A DNA stretch of 64,000 nt from Stutzerimonas stutzeri (GTDB taxonomy: Bacteria > Pseudomonadota > Gammaproteobacteria > Pseudomonadales > Pseudomonadaceae), in assembly GCF_024448895.1 (NCBI RefSeq), contig NZ_JAMOIC010000005.1:248001-312000 (forward strand). Reading direction: 5' to 3'. This document shows positions 43,462 through 52,357 of the stretch, in pieces. Both the position numbers and the translations under genes were made by a program. The stretch's first letter is position 1. Each line of letters opens with the position of its first letter. The notes beneath the pieces are model-generated. The model had not been told where the DNA came from. It did not search any database and saw only the letters and a list, made by a program, of their open reading frames with translations.

Positions 43462-46017
43462 ATGCAAGACAAAGAACTGTCCACTGAAGAGCTAATCGCC
43501 CAGGACGTTGGCGCACGTACGCCCGTCGGTACGATGTCCGCGGTGATTGCCGGACTCGCCCTGCTCTGGTCGCTGTTCCAGCTGTGGATCGCCTCGCCGC
43601 TGCCTTTCGTGTTGGGTTTCGGCGTACTGAATGACACTGAAACACGCTCTATTCACCTGGCTTTTGCGCTGTTGCTGGCGTTTCTGGCCTACCCCGCATT
43701 CAAGAAATCACCCAGAGACCGCGTTCCCCTGGTCGATATCGCTCTGGGCCTGGTAGCAGCTTCTACGGCGGCCTATCTCTTCATTGTGTATGAGCAGCTG
43801 GCGCAGCGCCCCGGCAACCTGACCACCATGGATCTGGTTACCGCCTGTATCGGTATTCCGCTACTGCTCGAGGCCACGCGTCGCGCGTTGGGCCCGCCAC
43901 TGGCGATCATCGCGCTGGTGTTCCTGGCATATAGCGTCGCCGGCCCCTGGATGCCTGGGCTGCTGGCTCACCGCGGCGTCAGTTTCACGGCATTGGCCAA
44001 CCACCAGTGGATCACCACCGAAGGCGTGTTCGGTATTGCCCTGGGTGTTTCCACCAGCTTCGTTTTCCTCTTCGTTCTGTTCGGCGCGCTGCTTGAACGC
44101 GCAGGCGCGGGGCACTATTTCATTCAGCTGGCTTTCAGCATGCTCGGGCATTTCCGCGGCGGTCCTGCCAAGGCAGCGGTGGTGGCGTCCGGGATGACCG
44201 GCCTGATTTCCGGTTCATCGATTGCCAACGTGGTAACCACCGGTACCTTCACCATCCCGATGATGAAACGCACCGGGTTCTCTGCCGAAAAGGCGGGCGC
44301 CGTTGAAGTGGCTTCGTCGGTCAACGGGCAAATCATGCCGCCAGTGATGGGCGCCGCGGCGTTCCTCATGGTCGAGTACGTAGGCATTCCCTACGTCGAG
44401 GTGATCAAACACGCTTTTCTGCCAGCACTGATCTCCTATATCGCCTTGCTTTATATCGTCCACCTCGAGTCACTCAAACTCGGTCTCAAGGGATTACCGC
44501 GCGCGAATGTGGCCAAGCCATGGATGCAGCGATTGATCGGTTTCGCATTCGGCGCCGCGCTGATTTCCGGCCTGTCGCTGGGTGTCTATTACGGCCTGGG
44601 CTGGCTGAAACCGGCGCTCGGTGATGCCGCGTTGTGGGTGATCGGAGCGTTGCTGGCGCTGGTGTATCTGGGCCTGCTGAAGATTGCCGCGAGCAATCCG
44701 GTGCTGCCGATGGAAGACCCCGATGCACCGCTTGAGAAGCTGCCAGAAACGCGCCCCGTGCTGCTTTCAGGGCTGCATTTCCTGCTGCCGGTCGTGGTGC
44801 TGGTCTGGTGCCTGATGATTGAGCGCCTGTCACCGGGCCTTTCGGCATTCTGGGGCTCGGTGATGCTGGTCATCATCCTGCTTACCCAGCGGCCATTGCT
44901 GTCGATGCTGCGCAAGGACGGTACCCATCAGCACGGCACGTTCAAGGACGGCGTTATCGATCTGCGCGAAGGCTTGATCGCCGGCGCGCGCAACATGATA
45001 GGCATCGGCATTGCCACCGCGGCTGCGGGCATCATCGTCGGTGCGGTTTCGCAGACGGGTGTTGGCCTTGTACTGGCGGATCTGGTCGAGCTGCTCTCGA
45101 TGGGCAACCTGCTGCTGATGCTGCTGCTTACCGCGTTCCTCAGCCTGATCCTCGGGATGGGTCTGCCGACCACCGCGAACTACATCGTGGTGTCCAGCTT
45201 GCTGGCGCCGGTGATCGTCGCGCTGGGGCAGCAGAACGGCCTGATCGTGCCGTTGATTGCCGTGCACTTGTTCGTCTTTTACTTCGGCATCATGGCCGAC
45301 GTCACGCCACCGGTGGGGCTCGCGTCCTTTGCCGCGGCGGCCGTGTCCAAGGGCGATCCGATCAAGACCGGTATCACGGCGTTCTACTACAGCCTGCGAA
45401 CAGCCGCATTGCCGTTCCTCTTCATCTTCAACACCGATCTGTTGTTGATCGACGTGGATTTCTGGCACGGCGTGCTGATCTTCATCGTGGCGACCATTGC
45501 CATGCTGATTTTCGCCGCAGGCACCCAGGGCTACTTCCTGGTGCGCAGTCGCTGGTACGAAAGCCTGTTGATGCTGCTGGTGGCCTTCACCCTGTTCCGC
45601 CCAGGTTTCTGGATGGACATGGTCCACGACCCGTATCGCGACATCGAGCCGACCGAGCTGGTGCAGGCGCTGGGCGATGTGGAGGAAGACAGCCAACTGC
45701 GCTTGCGCGTGATGGGCGAAAACGAAGTTGGCGATACGCGTGAGTTTGTCGTCCTGCTGGCCATTCCGGATGGCGAAAGCGGTGAGGAAAAGCTGGAGAA
45801 GATCGGCCTGATGACCTATGAGGAAGGCGGCAAGATCCTGATCGACAGCGTGACCTTTGGCAGCCCTGCTGCCGAGGCGGGCCTTGAGTTCGACCAGGAA
45901 ATCCTTCGCGTCCGCGCGCCGACGGATCGCTGGCCGAAGGAATTTATGTGGATTCCGGGCTTCCTGCTGTTTGGCTTGATCTACTGGATGCAGCGTCGCC
46001 GCCGCATCAAAAGCTGA
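43462..46017 (+). CDS. TRAP transporter fused permease (4TM/12TM) with C-terminal DUF3394 region
   Basis: An 851-residue inner-membrane protein in which the small (4-helix) and large (12-helix) TRAP subunits are fused, as usual for TAXI systems. Large-subunit motifs include SGMTGLISGSSIANVVTTGTFTIPMMKRTG-type sequence (about 250-275) and NGQIMPPVMGAAAFLMVEY. LSLILGMGLPTTANYIVVSSL and YFGIMADVTPPVGLASFAAAA come later. The last 180 residues (DUF3394) hold more helices and a soluble PDZ-like piece with GSPAAEAGLEFDQEILRV, then a final helix. Substrate unknown. Confidence 0.93.
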   Translation: MQDKELSTEELIAQDVGARTPVGTMSAVIAGLALLWSLFQLWIASPLPFVLGFGVLNDTETRSIHLAFALLLAFLAYPAFKKSPRDRVPLVDIALGLVAASTAAYLFIVYEQLAQRPGNLTTMDLVTACIGIPLLLEATRRALGPPLAIIALVFLAYSVAGPWMPGLLAHRGVSFTALANHQWITTEGVFGIALGVSTSFVFLFVLFGALLERAGAGHYFIQLAFSMLGHFRGGPAKAAVVASGMTGLISGSSIANVVTTGTFTIPMMKRTGFSAEKAGAVEVASSVNGQIMPPVMGAAAFLMVEYVGIPYVEVIKHAFLPALISYIALLYIVHLESLKLGLKGLPRANVAKPWMQRLIGFAFGAALISGLSLGVYYGLGWLKPALGDAALWVIGALLALVYLGLLKIAASNPVLPMEDPDAPLEKLPETRPVLLSGLHFLLPVVVLVWCLMIERLSPGLSAFWGSVMLVIILLTQRPLLSMLRKDGTHQHGTFKDGVIDLREGLIAGARNMIGIGIATAAAGIIVGAVSQTGVGLVLADLVELLSMGNLLLMLLLTAFLSLILGMGLPTTANYIVVSSLLAPVIVALGQQNGLIVPLIAVHLFVFYFGIMADVTPPVGLASFAAAAVSKGDPIKTGITAFYYSLRTAALPFLFIFNTDLLLIDVDFWHGVLIFIVATIAMLIFAAGTQGYFLVRSRWYESLLMLLVAFTLFRPGFWMDMVHDPYRDIEPTELVQALGDVEEDSQLRLRVMGENEVGDTREFVVLLAIPDGESGEEKLEKIGLMTYEEGGKILIDSVTFGSPAAEAGLEFDQEILRVRAPTDRWPKEFMWIPGFLLFGLIYWMQRRRRIKS

Positions 46018-46032
46018 TCTGTCAGCCTGATT

Positions 46033-46073
46033 AAAGCCCCGTTGGTGCCTCGCACCACCGGGGCTTTTTTTTT
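46033..46073. terminator. Terminator between the TRAP permease and the Na/Pi cotransporter genes
   Basis: AAAGCCCCG and CGGGGCTTT enclose a second GGTGC/GCACC stem. T9 follows on the plus strand. On the minus strand only a short TTTAAT follows, so it serves the TRAP genes best. Confidence 0.93.
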
Positions 46074-46119
46074 GCGACCGGTCTGGGGAGATGACCGGCA
46101 GAGTTGAAGTGGAAGTCGG

Positions 46120-47811
46120 TCAGGCCGGCTTGCCGGGCGCCAGCTGCTGCTGTTTGATTCGTGATTCACGCTCTGCATGGCTCTCGCCGGTGCGGGTCTT
46201 TGCGCTGCCTGTGCCTTCCAGCGCCGGATAGGCCGCACTGCAGAACAGCGAATTCAGACGCTTCATGTCGGCGATCAGCTCCAGATGCGCAGCGCTGGTC
46301 TCGATGCTCTCTACCACTTGCTGATGGAGCCGATGCACATGGGCATGGGCCAGCTCACGTTCGCGCTTGCGGAACTGGCGCTTCTGCTGGAGCAGCTGGC
46401 GCGCGCTGTGCGAGTCACCTGACAGGAACACCGACAACCCCAGGCTGAGGTTGGCGCTAAGCAAGCCGTGCAGCTGGCTGAGTTCGTCCAGCCCACTGTC
46501 GGAGAAGGAACGACGCTTGGATATCTTCAGGTTCTGCACCTTGCCCAGCATGTGCTCGATGATGTCGCCGGCCTGCTCCAGATTGATCGCCAGTTCGATG
46601 ATTTCCGCCCAGCGCCGGCTTTCCTGCTCGGCCAGGTCCTCGCGAGGCATTCGCGCCAGGTAGAGCTTCACGCCGCTGTAGAGCGCATCGACGTCGTCGT
46701 CCAGCCGGCGAATCTCCTCACCCGGTTCTGACCGATCCTCGCGCAGCGCTTCGAGTAGCCGCGCCAGCATGGTTTCCACCAGATCGCCGATGCGCAGGGT
46801 TTCGCGTGTGGCATTGGCGAGTGCCAGCGTCGGAGTATCCAGTGCGGTGGGGTCGAGATGTCGAGGTTGTGCAATGCCGTTATCGACTACCCGCTCTGGC
46901 AACAGGCGCTCGCAGAGCGTGGCCATCAGGCTGACCGTGGGCAGCAGGATCAGACAGCGCAACGAGTTGTATGCCAGATGAAAGGCAATTACCTGCGTTT
47001 GCGCGCTATAGCCGAACGTACCCATCCATTCCACCAGCATCGGCAGGAAGGGCAGGGCCACCAGCCCGGCGAGCTTGTAGAGCAGATTGCCCAGCGCTAC
47101 CCGGCGTGCAGGGATGGGTTGCGGCGTTGCATTGAGCCACGCCAGCAGGCCGCTGCCGACGTTCGCGCCGATGACCAGACCGAGCGCAACCGGCAGGCTG
47201 ATCAGGCCTGCGCTGGCCAGGGTCGCGGTGAGCAGCACGGCCGCAAGGCTTGAGTAAGACAGCACTGCGAACAGCGCACCGACCAGCACCGCCAGCAAGG
47301 TATCGCCGGTCAGAGAGGAAAACAGCACGCGCATGCCGCGGGCTTCGGTGATGGGTTCGGCAGCGGCGACGATCAACTGCAGCGCCAGGATGATCAGGCC
47401 GAGACCGATCAGCACACGTCCCAGCTGTCCGGCACGGGTCTGCTTGCGTGAGAGGAACAGGCAGACGCCGACCAGGGTGAACAGCGGCGACAGCCACGAC
47501 AGGTCGAGCGTCAGTACCCTCGCCATCAGCGCTGTACCGACATCGGCGCCCAGCATGATCGCCAGTGCCGTGGGCAATGCCATAAGCCCCTGGGCGACGA
47601 AGGAAATGGCCAGCAGGGCAGTAGCGTTACTGCTCTGCACCAGCGCTGTCACGCCGATGCCCGCGCTGAACGCCACTGGCGCGTTGGCCATGCTGTGGCC
47701 CAGCAGCCGCCGCAAGTGCGAGCCGTACACCCGCATGATTCCGGTGCGCACGATGTGCGTGCCCCAGACCAGCAGCGCGATGGAAGACAGCAAATGCAAT
47801 AACGTCAGCAT
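46120..47811 (-). CDS. Na/Pi cotransporter family protein (NptA/YjbB type)
   Basis: A 563-residue inner-membrane protein with the two inverted NaPi repeats (about 1-300). The QSSNATALLAISFVAQGLM segment and its counterpart VIGANVGSGLLAWLNATPQ carry the conserved QSS-type motif and its partner. A PhoU-like helical domain (about 345-530) follows, with LARMPREDLAEQESRRWAEIIELAINLEQAGDII-type sequence. It probably moves phosphate, often outward in bacteria. The start at 47811 is chosen because the first membrane helix begins there. It is not next to the pst genes. Confidence 0.88.
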   Translation of the reverse strand: MLTLLHLLSSIALLVWGTHIVRTGIMRVYGSHLRRLLGHSMANAPVAFSAGIGVTALVQSSNATALLAISFVAQGLMALPTALAIMLGADVGTALMARVLTLDLSWLSPLFTLVGVCLFLSRKQTRAGQLGRVLIGLGLIILALQLIVAAAEPITEARGMRVLFSSLTGDTLLAVLVGALFAVLSYSSLAAVLLTATLASAGLISLPVALGLVIGANVGSGLLAWLNATPQPIPARRVALGNLLYKLAGLVALPFLPMLVEWMGTFGYSAQTQVIAFHLAYNSLRCLILLPTVSLMATLCERLLPERVVDNGIAQPRHLDPTALDTPTLALANATRETLRIGDLVETMLARLLEALREDRSEPGEEIRRLDDDVDALYSGVKLYLARMPREDLAEQESRRWAEIIELAINLEQAGDIIEHMLGKVQNLKISKRRSFSDSGLDELSQLHGLLSANLSLGLSVFLSGDSHSARQLLQQKRQFRKRERELAHAHVHRLHQQVVESIETSAAHLELIADMKRLNSLFCSAAYPALEGTGSAKTRTGESHAERESRIKQQQLAPGKPA

Positions 47812-47945
47812 CAGGCAGGCCTCCGGCTCGGGATCAACGGGCACAGCTATCCTCGCCAGGGGCGGCAGGTGAACTGTGGGTTATCCGGTTGACCATGGAC
47901 GTGGCCCGGCCGTTCACGAGATTGTCATGAACGGCTGCGCTTGTA

Positions 47946-48836
47946 TCAGTTCGGCGAGTAGTAGCCGACACCGAGCAGCACATCGTCGACCCGGCGGATC
48001 AACGAGTGTTTCTTCTCCACTGCGTTGGTGGCCGGATTGCGCCAGACGTAGTCGACCGTCCCGATGCCCTTGTCCTTGGCCAGCGCGATCATCTGCTTGA
48101 ACAGCGGCGTGCCGGCGGCATCGGTGATCTCACGTACATCGACGCCGACCAGATTGGGCGAGGCGCCGCTGGCGCGATACTTGCCATCCTCCAGGCCGAT
48201 GGCAAAAACGTATTCGTCGTTCATCACGAAGCCGCCCTGGGGATCGTTGAACGCCTTGAACGCCGCCTCGTCGCCTGATTTTTTAATCAGCGCCACGGCT
48301 TCATCGAGCATCTTCTGCGCATGCTCGGCGGACGAGCGCGGTATGTAATAGCCCACTGCCAGAATCTGCTCGCCAACCTTGCGGTACAGGCTGGTCTTGC
48401 TCTCGACCTTGTTGTCCACCGGATTCAGCCAGTGGTACTGCACCTGACCGCTGTCGGCAGCTTGAGCGCCTTCGACGATCTGCCGGATGAAGGGCTTGCC
48501 CGATGCGTCCTTCAGGTCCATCACGTTCAGCCCAACCAGCGCTCGCGAGGCGCCATTGCTTGCAAGCATGGCGCCGTCCAGATCCAGCACGAAGACGTAG
48601 TGCTGACCATCGACAAAGTCGCCGTTGCGGTCGTTGAAGGCGGACAGGGACTGGTCCGGCCCGTTGGCCTGCAGATGTGCGACCGCACGCTCAAGCAGGG
48701 TGCTCACCTGGCGAGCATGGGTGCGCTCCACCGAGCCTTTGGCCGTTGCGCCGTCGGTGGCTGCAAACGTAAGCGGGCTCGCGCAGAGCGCCGCGCCTAG
48801 CATGAGAATCAGCAGGTTCCGGTTATCAAGTTTCAT
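47946..48836 (-). CDS. Periplasmic protein with two tandem Cache domains
   Basis: A 296-residue exported protein. Signal peptide about 1-25 (ending LTFAAT). Two homologous Cache-type units follow. The first (about 35-160) has FNDRNGDFVDGQHYVFVLDLDG, HYWLNPVDNKVESKTSLYRKVGEQILAVGYY-type sequence. The second (about 165-295) repeats FNDPQGGFVMNDEYVFAIGLEDG and VWRNPATNAVEKKHSLIRRVDDVLLGVGYY-type sequence. No transmembrane or signalling output domain is attached, so it is probably a soluble periplasmic ligand binder that talks to another protein. Ligand unknown. Confidence 0.84.
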   Translation of the reverse strand: MKLDNRNLLILMLGAALCASPLTFAATDGATAKGSVERTHARQVSTLLERAVAHLQANGPDQSLSAFNDRNGDFVDGQHYVFVLDLDGAMLASNGASRALVGLNVMDLKDASGKPFIRQIVEGAQAADSGQVQYHWLNPVDNKVESKTSLYRKVGEQILAVGYYIPRSSAEHAQKMLDEAVALIKKSGDEAAFKAFNDPQGGFVMNDEYVFAIGLEDGKYRASGASPNLVGVDVREITDAAGTPLFKQMIALAKDKGIGTVDYVWRNPATNAVEKKHSLIRRVDDVLLGVGYYSPN

Positions 48837-49057
48837 CGAGTGCTCCTAGCCTGAGGCAGGCGACAGGTTGCAGAGGTGCATGGGACTGCCTGAGCGTGAA
48901 TATCCTATGTCGAGCAAGGGGATTGATATTGAACACAAGGCCCGAAGACGTCGTGCGAAAGGAGTAGAAAGGGAAGGGGCCGCCATCTGCCTCGCCTTTT
49001 CCGCGGCACGGCAGGATCTTGCTACCCTTGCCCGCTGACCCAGCCGAAGCCGCCCTC

Positions 49058-52000
49058 ATGCTCAGCCTTTACCACGCCCCCGATCTGGAAACCCTCGGCG
49101 AACTGGCCACGCGCCTGCTTGCCCAGCCGCTCGCCGATCCCTTCGCCCCGGCGCTGGTGGTGGTGCCGAGCCAGGGCATGGGCCGCTGGCTGACGCTGGA
49201 ACTGGCGCGCAAGCAGGGCATCGCCATGCAGCTGGAGATTCAGCTGCCGGCCAAGTTCGTATGGGACCTGAGCCGCACGGTGCTTGGCAGCCTGCCCGAA
49301 CAATCGGCGTTCTCTCCGACGACCCTGACCTGGCGCCTCTACGGCTGGCTCTGCGAGCCGGCCAATCTCGAGCTGGCGCCGCGTCTGGCGCAGTACCTCG
49401 ACGGCGGCGATGAGCGCCGGCGGCTGTCGCTGGCAGCCAAGATCGCCGACGTCTTCGACCAGTACCTGCTTTATCGCGACGACTGGCTGGCCGCCTGGGA
49501 GCGTGGCGATACCTTCGAACTCGGCCCCGACGAGGCCTGGCAGGCGCTGCTCTGGCGCGAGCTGACCAAGGACGGCCATCCGCACCGCGCCCGGCTGCTC
49601 GACGATCTGCTGCAGCGGCTCTACAGCGACGAACCCTTGCCCGGCCTGCCCGAGCGCCTGCTGGTGTTCGGCATCAGCAGCCTGCCACCGCACCACCTGC
49701 GCGTGCTAGATGGTCTGGCGCGACATATCGACGTAGTGGTCTGCGCGCTCAACCCGAGCCGCGAAGCCTGGGGCGAGATTCGCGATATCCGTGAATTGGC
49801 GCGCCAGCCCGAGAGCGGGGCTGATGATTGGTATCTCGATGTCGGCCATCCGTTGTTAGCGAGCTTGGGCAAGCAGGGCCGGGACTTCTTCGATTCCCTG
49901 TTCAGCCTGACCGCCAGCGAGGGCAGTCAGGAGTTCGGCCTGTATTCCGAGGACGACGACCTGCGCGATGACAGCCTGCTGCACGCGCTGCAGAATGACA
50001 TCCTGCGCCTGCGCACCCGGCAGCCCGATGAGCGCATCACCCTTGCCGAGGATGACCGCTCGCTGGAAGTGCATATCGCCCATTCGCCGTTGCGCGAGGT
50101 GGAGATCCTGCATGACCAGCTGCTGGCGCGCTTCGCCGCCAACCCGGCGCTGACGCCCGATCAGGTGGTGGTGCTGACCCCGGATATCGAGCGCTACGCG
50201 CCCTTTATCGAAGCCGTGTTCGCCCCACGCGAGGGCAGCCCGCGGATTCCCTACAGCCTCGCTGACCGCAGCCTGCGCGCCGAGATGCCGCTGATCGAGG
50301 CCTTCCTTGAATTGCTGATGCTGGCGCAGAGTCGTTTTGCCGCCGAGGAAATCCTCGCCTGGCTGGAGCAGCCGGCCGTTGCCCGGCGCGCCGGGATCGA
50401 AAACGAAGACCTACCGCTGCTGCGCGACTGGTTACGCGAAGCTGGCGTGCGCTGGGGACGTGATGGCAGCCAGCGTGTTCGCCTGGGCTTGCCGGACGAA
50501 TCAGCCTTTACTTGGCGCCAGGGGCTGGACCGACTGCTGCTGGGCTTCGCCGCGCCCCCGCAACTGGCTGGCGACCACGCGCCACTGCTCGGCGAGCACT
50601 GGCCGCTGGATGCTCTGGAAGGCGCGCGCGGGCAGTTGCTGGGGCGGCTGGTGGACTTCGTCGAACGTCTCGGCACACTGGCCGACCAGCTGGCGCGGCC
50701 GCGTCCGCTGGCCGAATGGGCCGATGACCTGCAAGTGCTGATCGACACCCTGTTCGACGAGCGCGAAGCCGGGGACACGCTATTGTTGTTATCCCAGGCC
50801 TGCGCGGCGTTGCGCGACCAGGCACAGGCCGCGGACCTGACACGCCCCATCGAACTGGAACTGGTTCACCAGCAGCTCAGTGCCGCCTTGCAGCAGGGCG
50901 GCGGCGCCTCGGGCTTTCTTACCGGTGCGGTGACCTTCTGCACCATGGTGCCGATGCGTAGCCTGCCGTTCCGCGTGGTCTGCCTGCTCGGGCTGGACGA
51001 CGGGGCGTTCCCCCGTCGTACGCCGCCCTCGGGTTTCGATCTGATCGGCCGGCATCCACGCCGCGGCGACCGTGCCCGGCGGCTGGATGATCGCTACCTG
51101 CTGCTGGAAACCCTGCTTTCGGCGCGCGAAGCGTTGTACCTGTCCTATGTCGGCCGCGACCCGCGCGACAACGCCGTGCTGCCGCCGTCGGTGCTGCTCA
51201 GCGAAGTGCTGGAGGCAGTGGACATGACCGCCGTGCTGCCCGTTGCACAGGCTTCCGAGCATACCGGCGAGTCCGCACCCAAGACCGCCAGCCAGAAAAT
51301 TCTCGTCGCCCACCCGCTGCAGCCGTTCTCGCCGCGCAATTTTGGCGACGGGCTCTGCGCGGGTTTCTCCTCGCCCTGGTTTCGCGCCGCCGGGCGTCTG
51401 GCCGAGACGCCGCAGACTCAGCCGCAGCCGTTTGCCAGCTTGCTCGCGGAACCCGACGAGGCCTGGCTGACCATCGAACCCTCCCAGCTGCTGCAGTGCT
51501 TCCGCCACCCGGCGCGCTTCCTGCTCGAGCAACGCCTTGGTCTGCGTCTGGCCGATGACCAGGAATCGCTCGCCAGCGACGAGCCGTTCGATTTGGAGAT
51601 GCCTGCCTGGAATGGCCTGCGACGCCTGTCGCTGCAGGCCATGGAGCACGGCTGGAGCGATGAAGACGAACGCCGCATGGCTTGTGCGGCCGGCTGGCTG
51701 CCGACGGGCGAGCTAGGCCAGGCACTGTGGGGCAAGCTGCGCGGGCCGGTGCGTGCCTTCGCGCCGCGGCTGTTCGAACTGCGCCCGGACGCCGTGCCCG
51801 AGCCGCTGCCGGTGGACATCACCCTGGCCGGCGTGCGCGTGCATGGCTGGCTCGACGGCGTGACCCCGGCCGGGCTGTTCGGCTGGAAGCTCGGCCGCCT
51901 CGGCGAATGGGACCTGCCACCATTCTGGCTGCGCCATCTGCTGCTCAACCTGTCCGCCACGCCCGTTATCGAGCGCCACAGCCTGATGCTATCGCCCGCC

Positions 52001-52357
52001 GGTGACTGGCAGCTGGGGCCGCTGGCCAATGCCGCGCAGCTGCTCGAACCCTGGCTCGACGCCTATCGCTGCGCCATCCGCGAACCGCTGCCGTTGCTGC
52101 CGCGTAGCAGCCATGCCTTCGCCAAGGGCTATCGCAAGCCGGCCCGCGGCAGTGAACCAATCGACTGCGCCCGCAAGCGCGCCCGCGAAGCCTGGCTGGG
52201 CGCCGAGTTCAGCCCCATCGCCGCCGAGGCCGAAGACCCGTGGAACGCCTTGGCCTTCCGCGACCGCGATCCGCTGGACCAGCGCTTCGAAACGCTGGCT
52301 CAGGAATTGATCGGCCCGGCGCTGGATGCCTTGGCGCAAGACGAGGAGGAAGCATGA
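49058..52357 (+). CDS. recC: Exodeoxyribonuclease V subunit gamma (RecC)
   Basis: The 1099-residue non-catalytic subunit of RecBCD that recognises Chi and splits the DNA ends. Its N-terminal two thirds is a degenerate superfamily-1 helicase fold (LALVVVPSQGMGRWLTLELA, IQLPAKFVWDL, FGISSLPPHHLRVLDGLARH). The C-terminal part has a nuclease-like fold without catalytic residues. The ATG at 49058 gives the family start MLSLYHAPDLETLGEL. It overlaps recB by 4 bp (ATGA). The order recC-recB-recD is standard for pseudomonads. Confidence 0.95.
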   Translation: MLSLYHAPDLETLGELATRLLAQPLADPFAPALVVVPSQGMGRWLTLELARKQGIAMQLEIQLPAKFVWDLSRTVLGSLPEQSAFSPTTLTWRLYGWLCEPANLELAPRLAQYLDGGDERRRLSLAAKIADVFDQYLLYRDDWLAAWERGDTFELGPDEAWQALLWRELTKDGHPHRARLLDDLLQRLYSDEPLPGLPERLLVFGISSLPPHHLRVLDGLARHIDVVVCALNPSREAWGEIRDIRELARQPESGADDWYLDVGHPLLASLGKQGRDFFDSLFSLTASEGSQEFGLYSEDDDLRDDSLLHALQNDILRLRTRQPDERITLAEDDRSLEVHIAHSPLREVEILHDQLLARFAANPALTPDQVVVLTPDIERYAPFIEAVFAPREGSPRIPYSLADRSLRAEMPLIEAFLELLMLAQSRFAAEEILAWLEQPAVARRAGIENEDLPLLRDWLREAGVRWGRDGSQRVRLGLPDESAFTWRQGLDRLLLGFAAPPQLAGDHAPLLGEHWPLDALEGARGQLLGRLVDFVERLGTLADQLARPRPLAEWADDLQVLIDTLFDEREAGDTLLLLSQACAALRDQAQAADLTRPIELELVHQQLSAALQQGGGASGFLTGAVTFCTMVPMRSLPFRVVCLLGLDDGAFPRRTPPSGFDLIGRHPRRGDRARRLDDRYLLLETLLSAREALYLSYVGRDPRDNAVLPPSVLLSEVLEAVDMTAVLPVAQASEHTGESAPKTASQKILVAHPLQPFSPRNFGDGLCAGFSSPWFRAAGRLAETPQTQPQPFASLLAEPDEAWLTIEPSQLLQCFRHPARFLLEQRLGLRLADDQESLASDEPFDLEMPAWNGLRRLSLQAMEHGWSDEDERRMACAAGWLPTGELGQALWGKLRGPVRAFAPRLFELRPDAVPEPLPVDITLAGVRVHGWLDGVTPAGLFGWKLGRLGEWDLPPFWLRHLLLNLSATPVIERHSLMLSPAGDWQLGPLANAAQLLEPWLDAYRCAIREPLPLLPRSSHAFAKGYRKPARGSEPIDCARKRAREAWLGAEFSPIAAEAEDPWNALAFRDRDPLDQRFETLAQELIGPALDALAQDEEEA

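Noticed and set aside
47909-47935. GCCGTTCA/TGAACGGC inverted repeat between the tandem-Cache gene and the Na/Pi gene
   Set aside because: It could be a terminator for the Cache gene on the minus strand, but no T-tract follows and the loop is 11 bases, so it was not listed as one.
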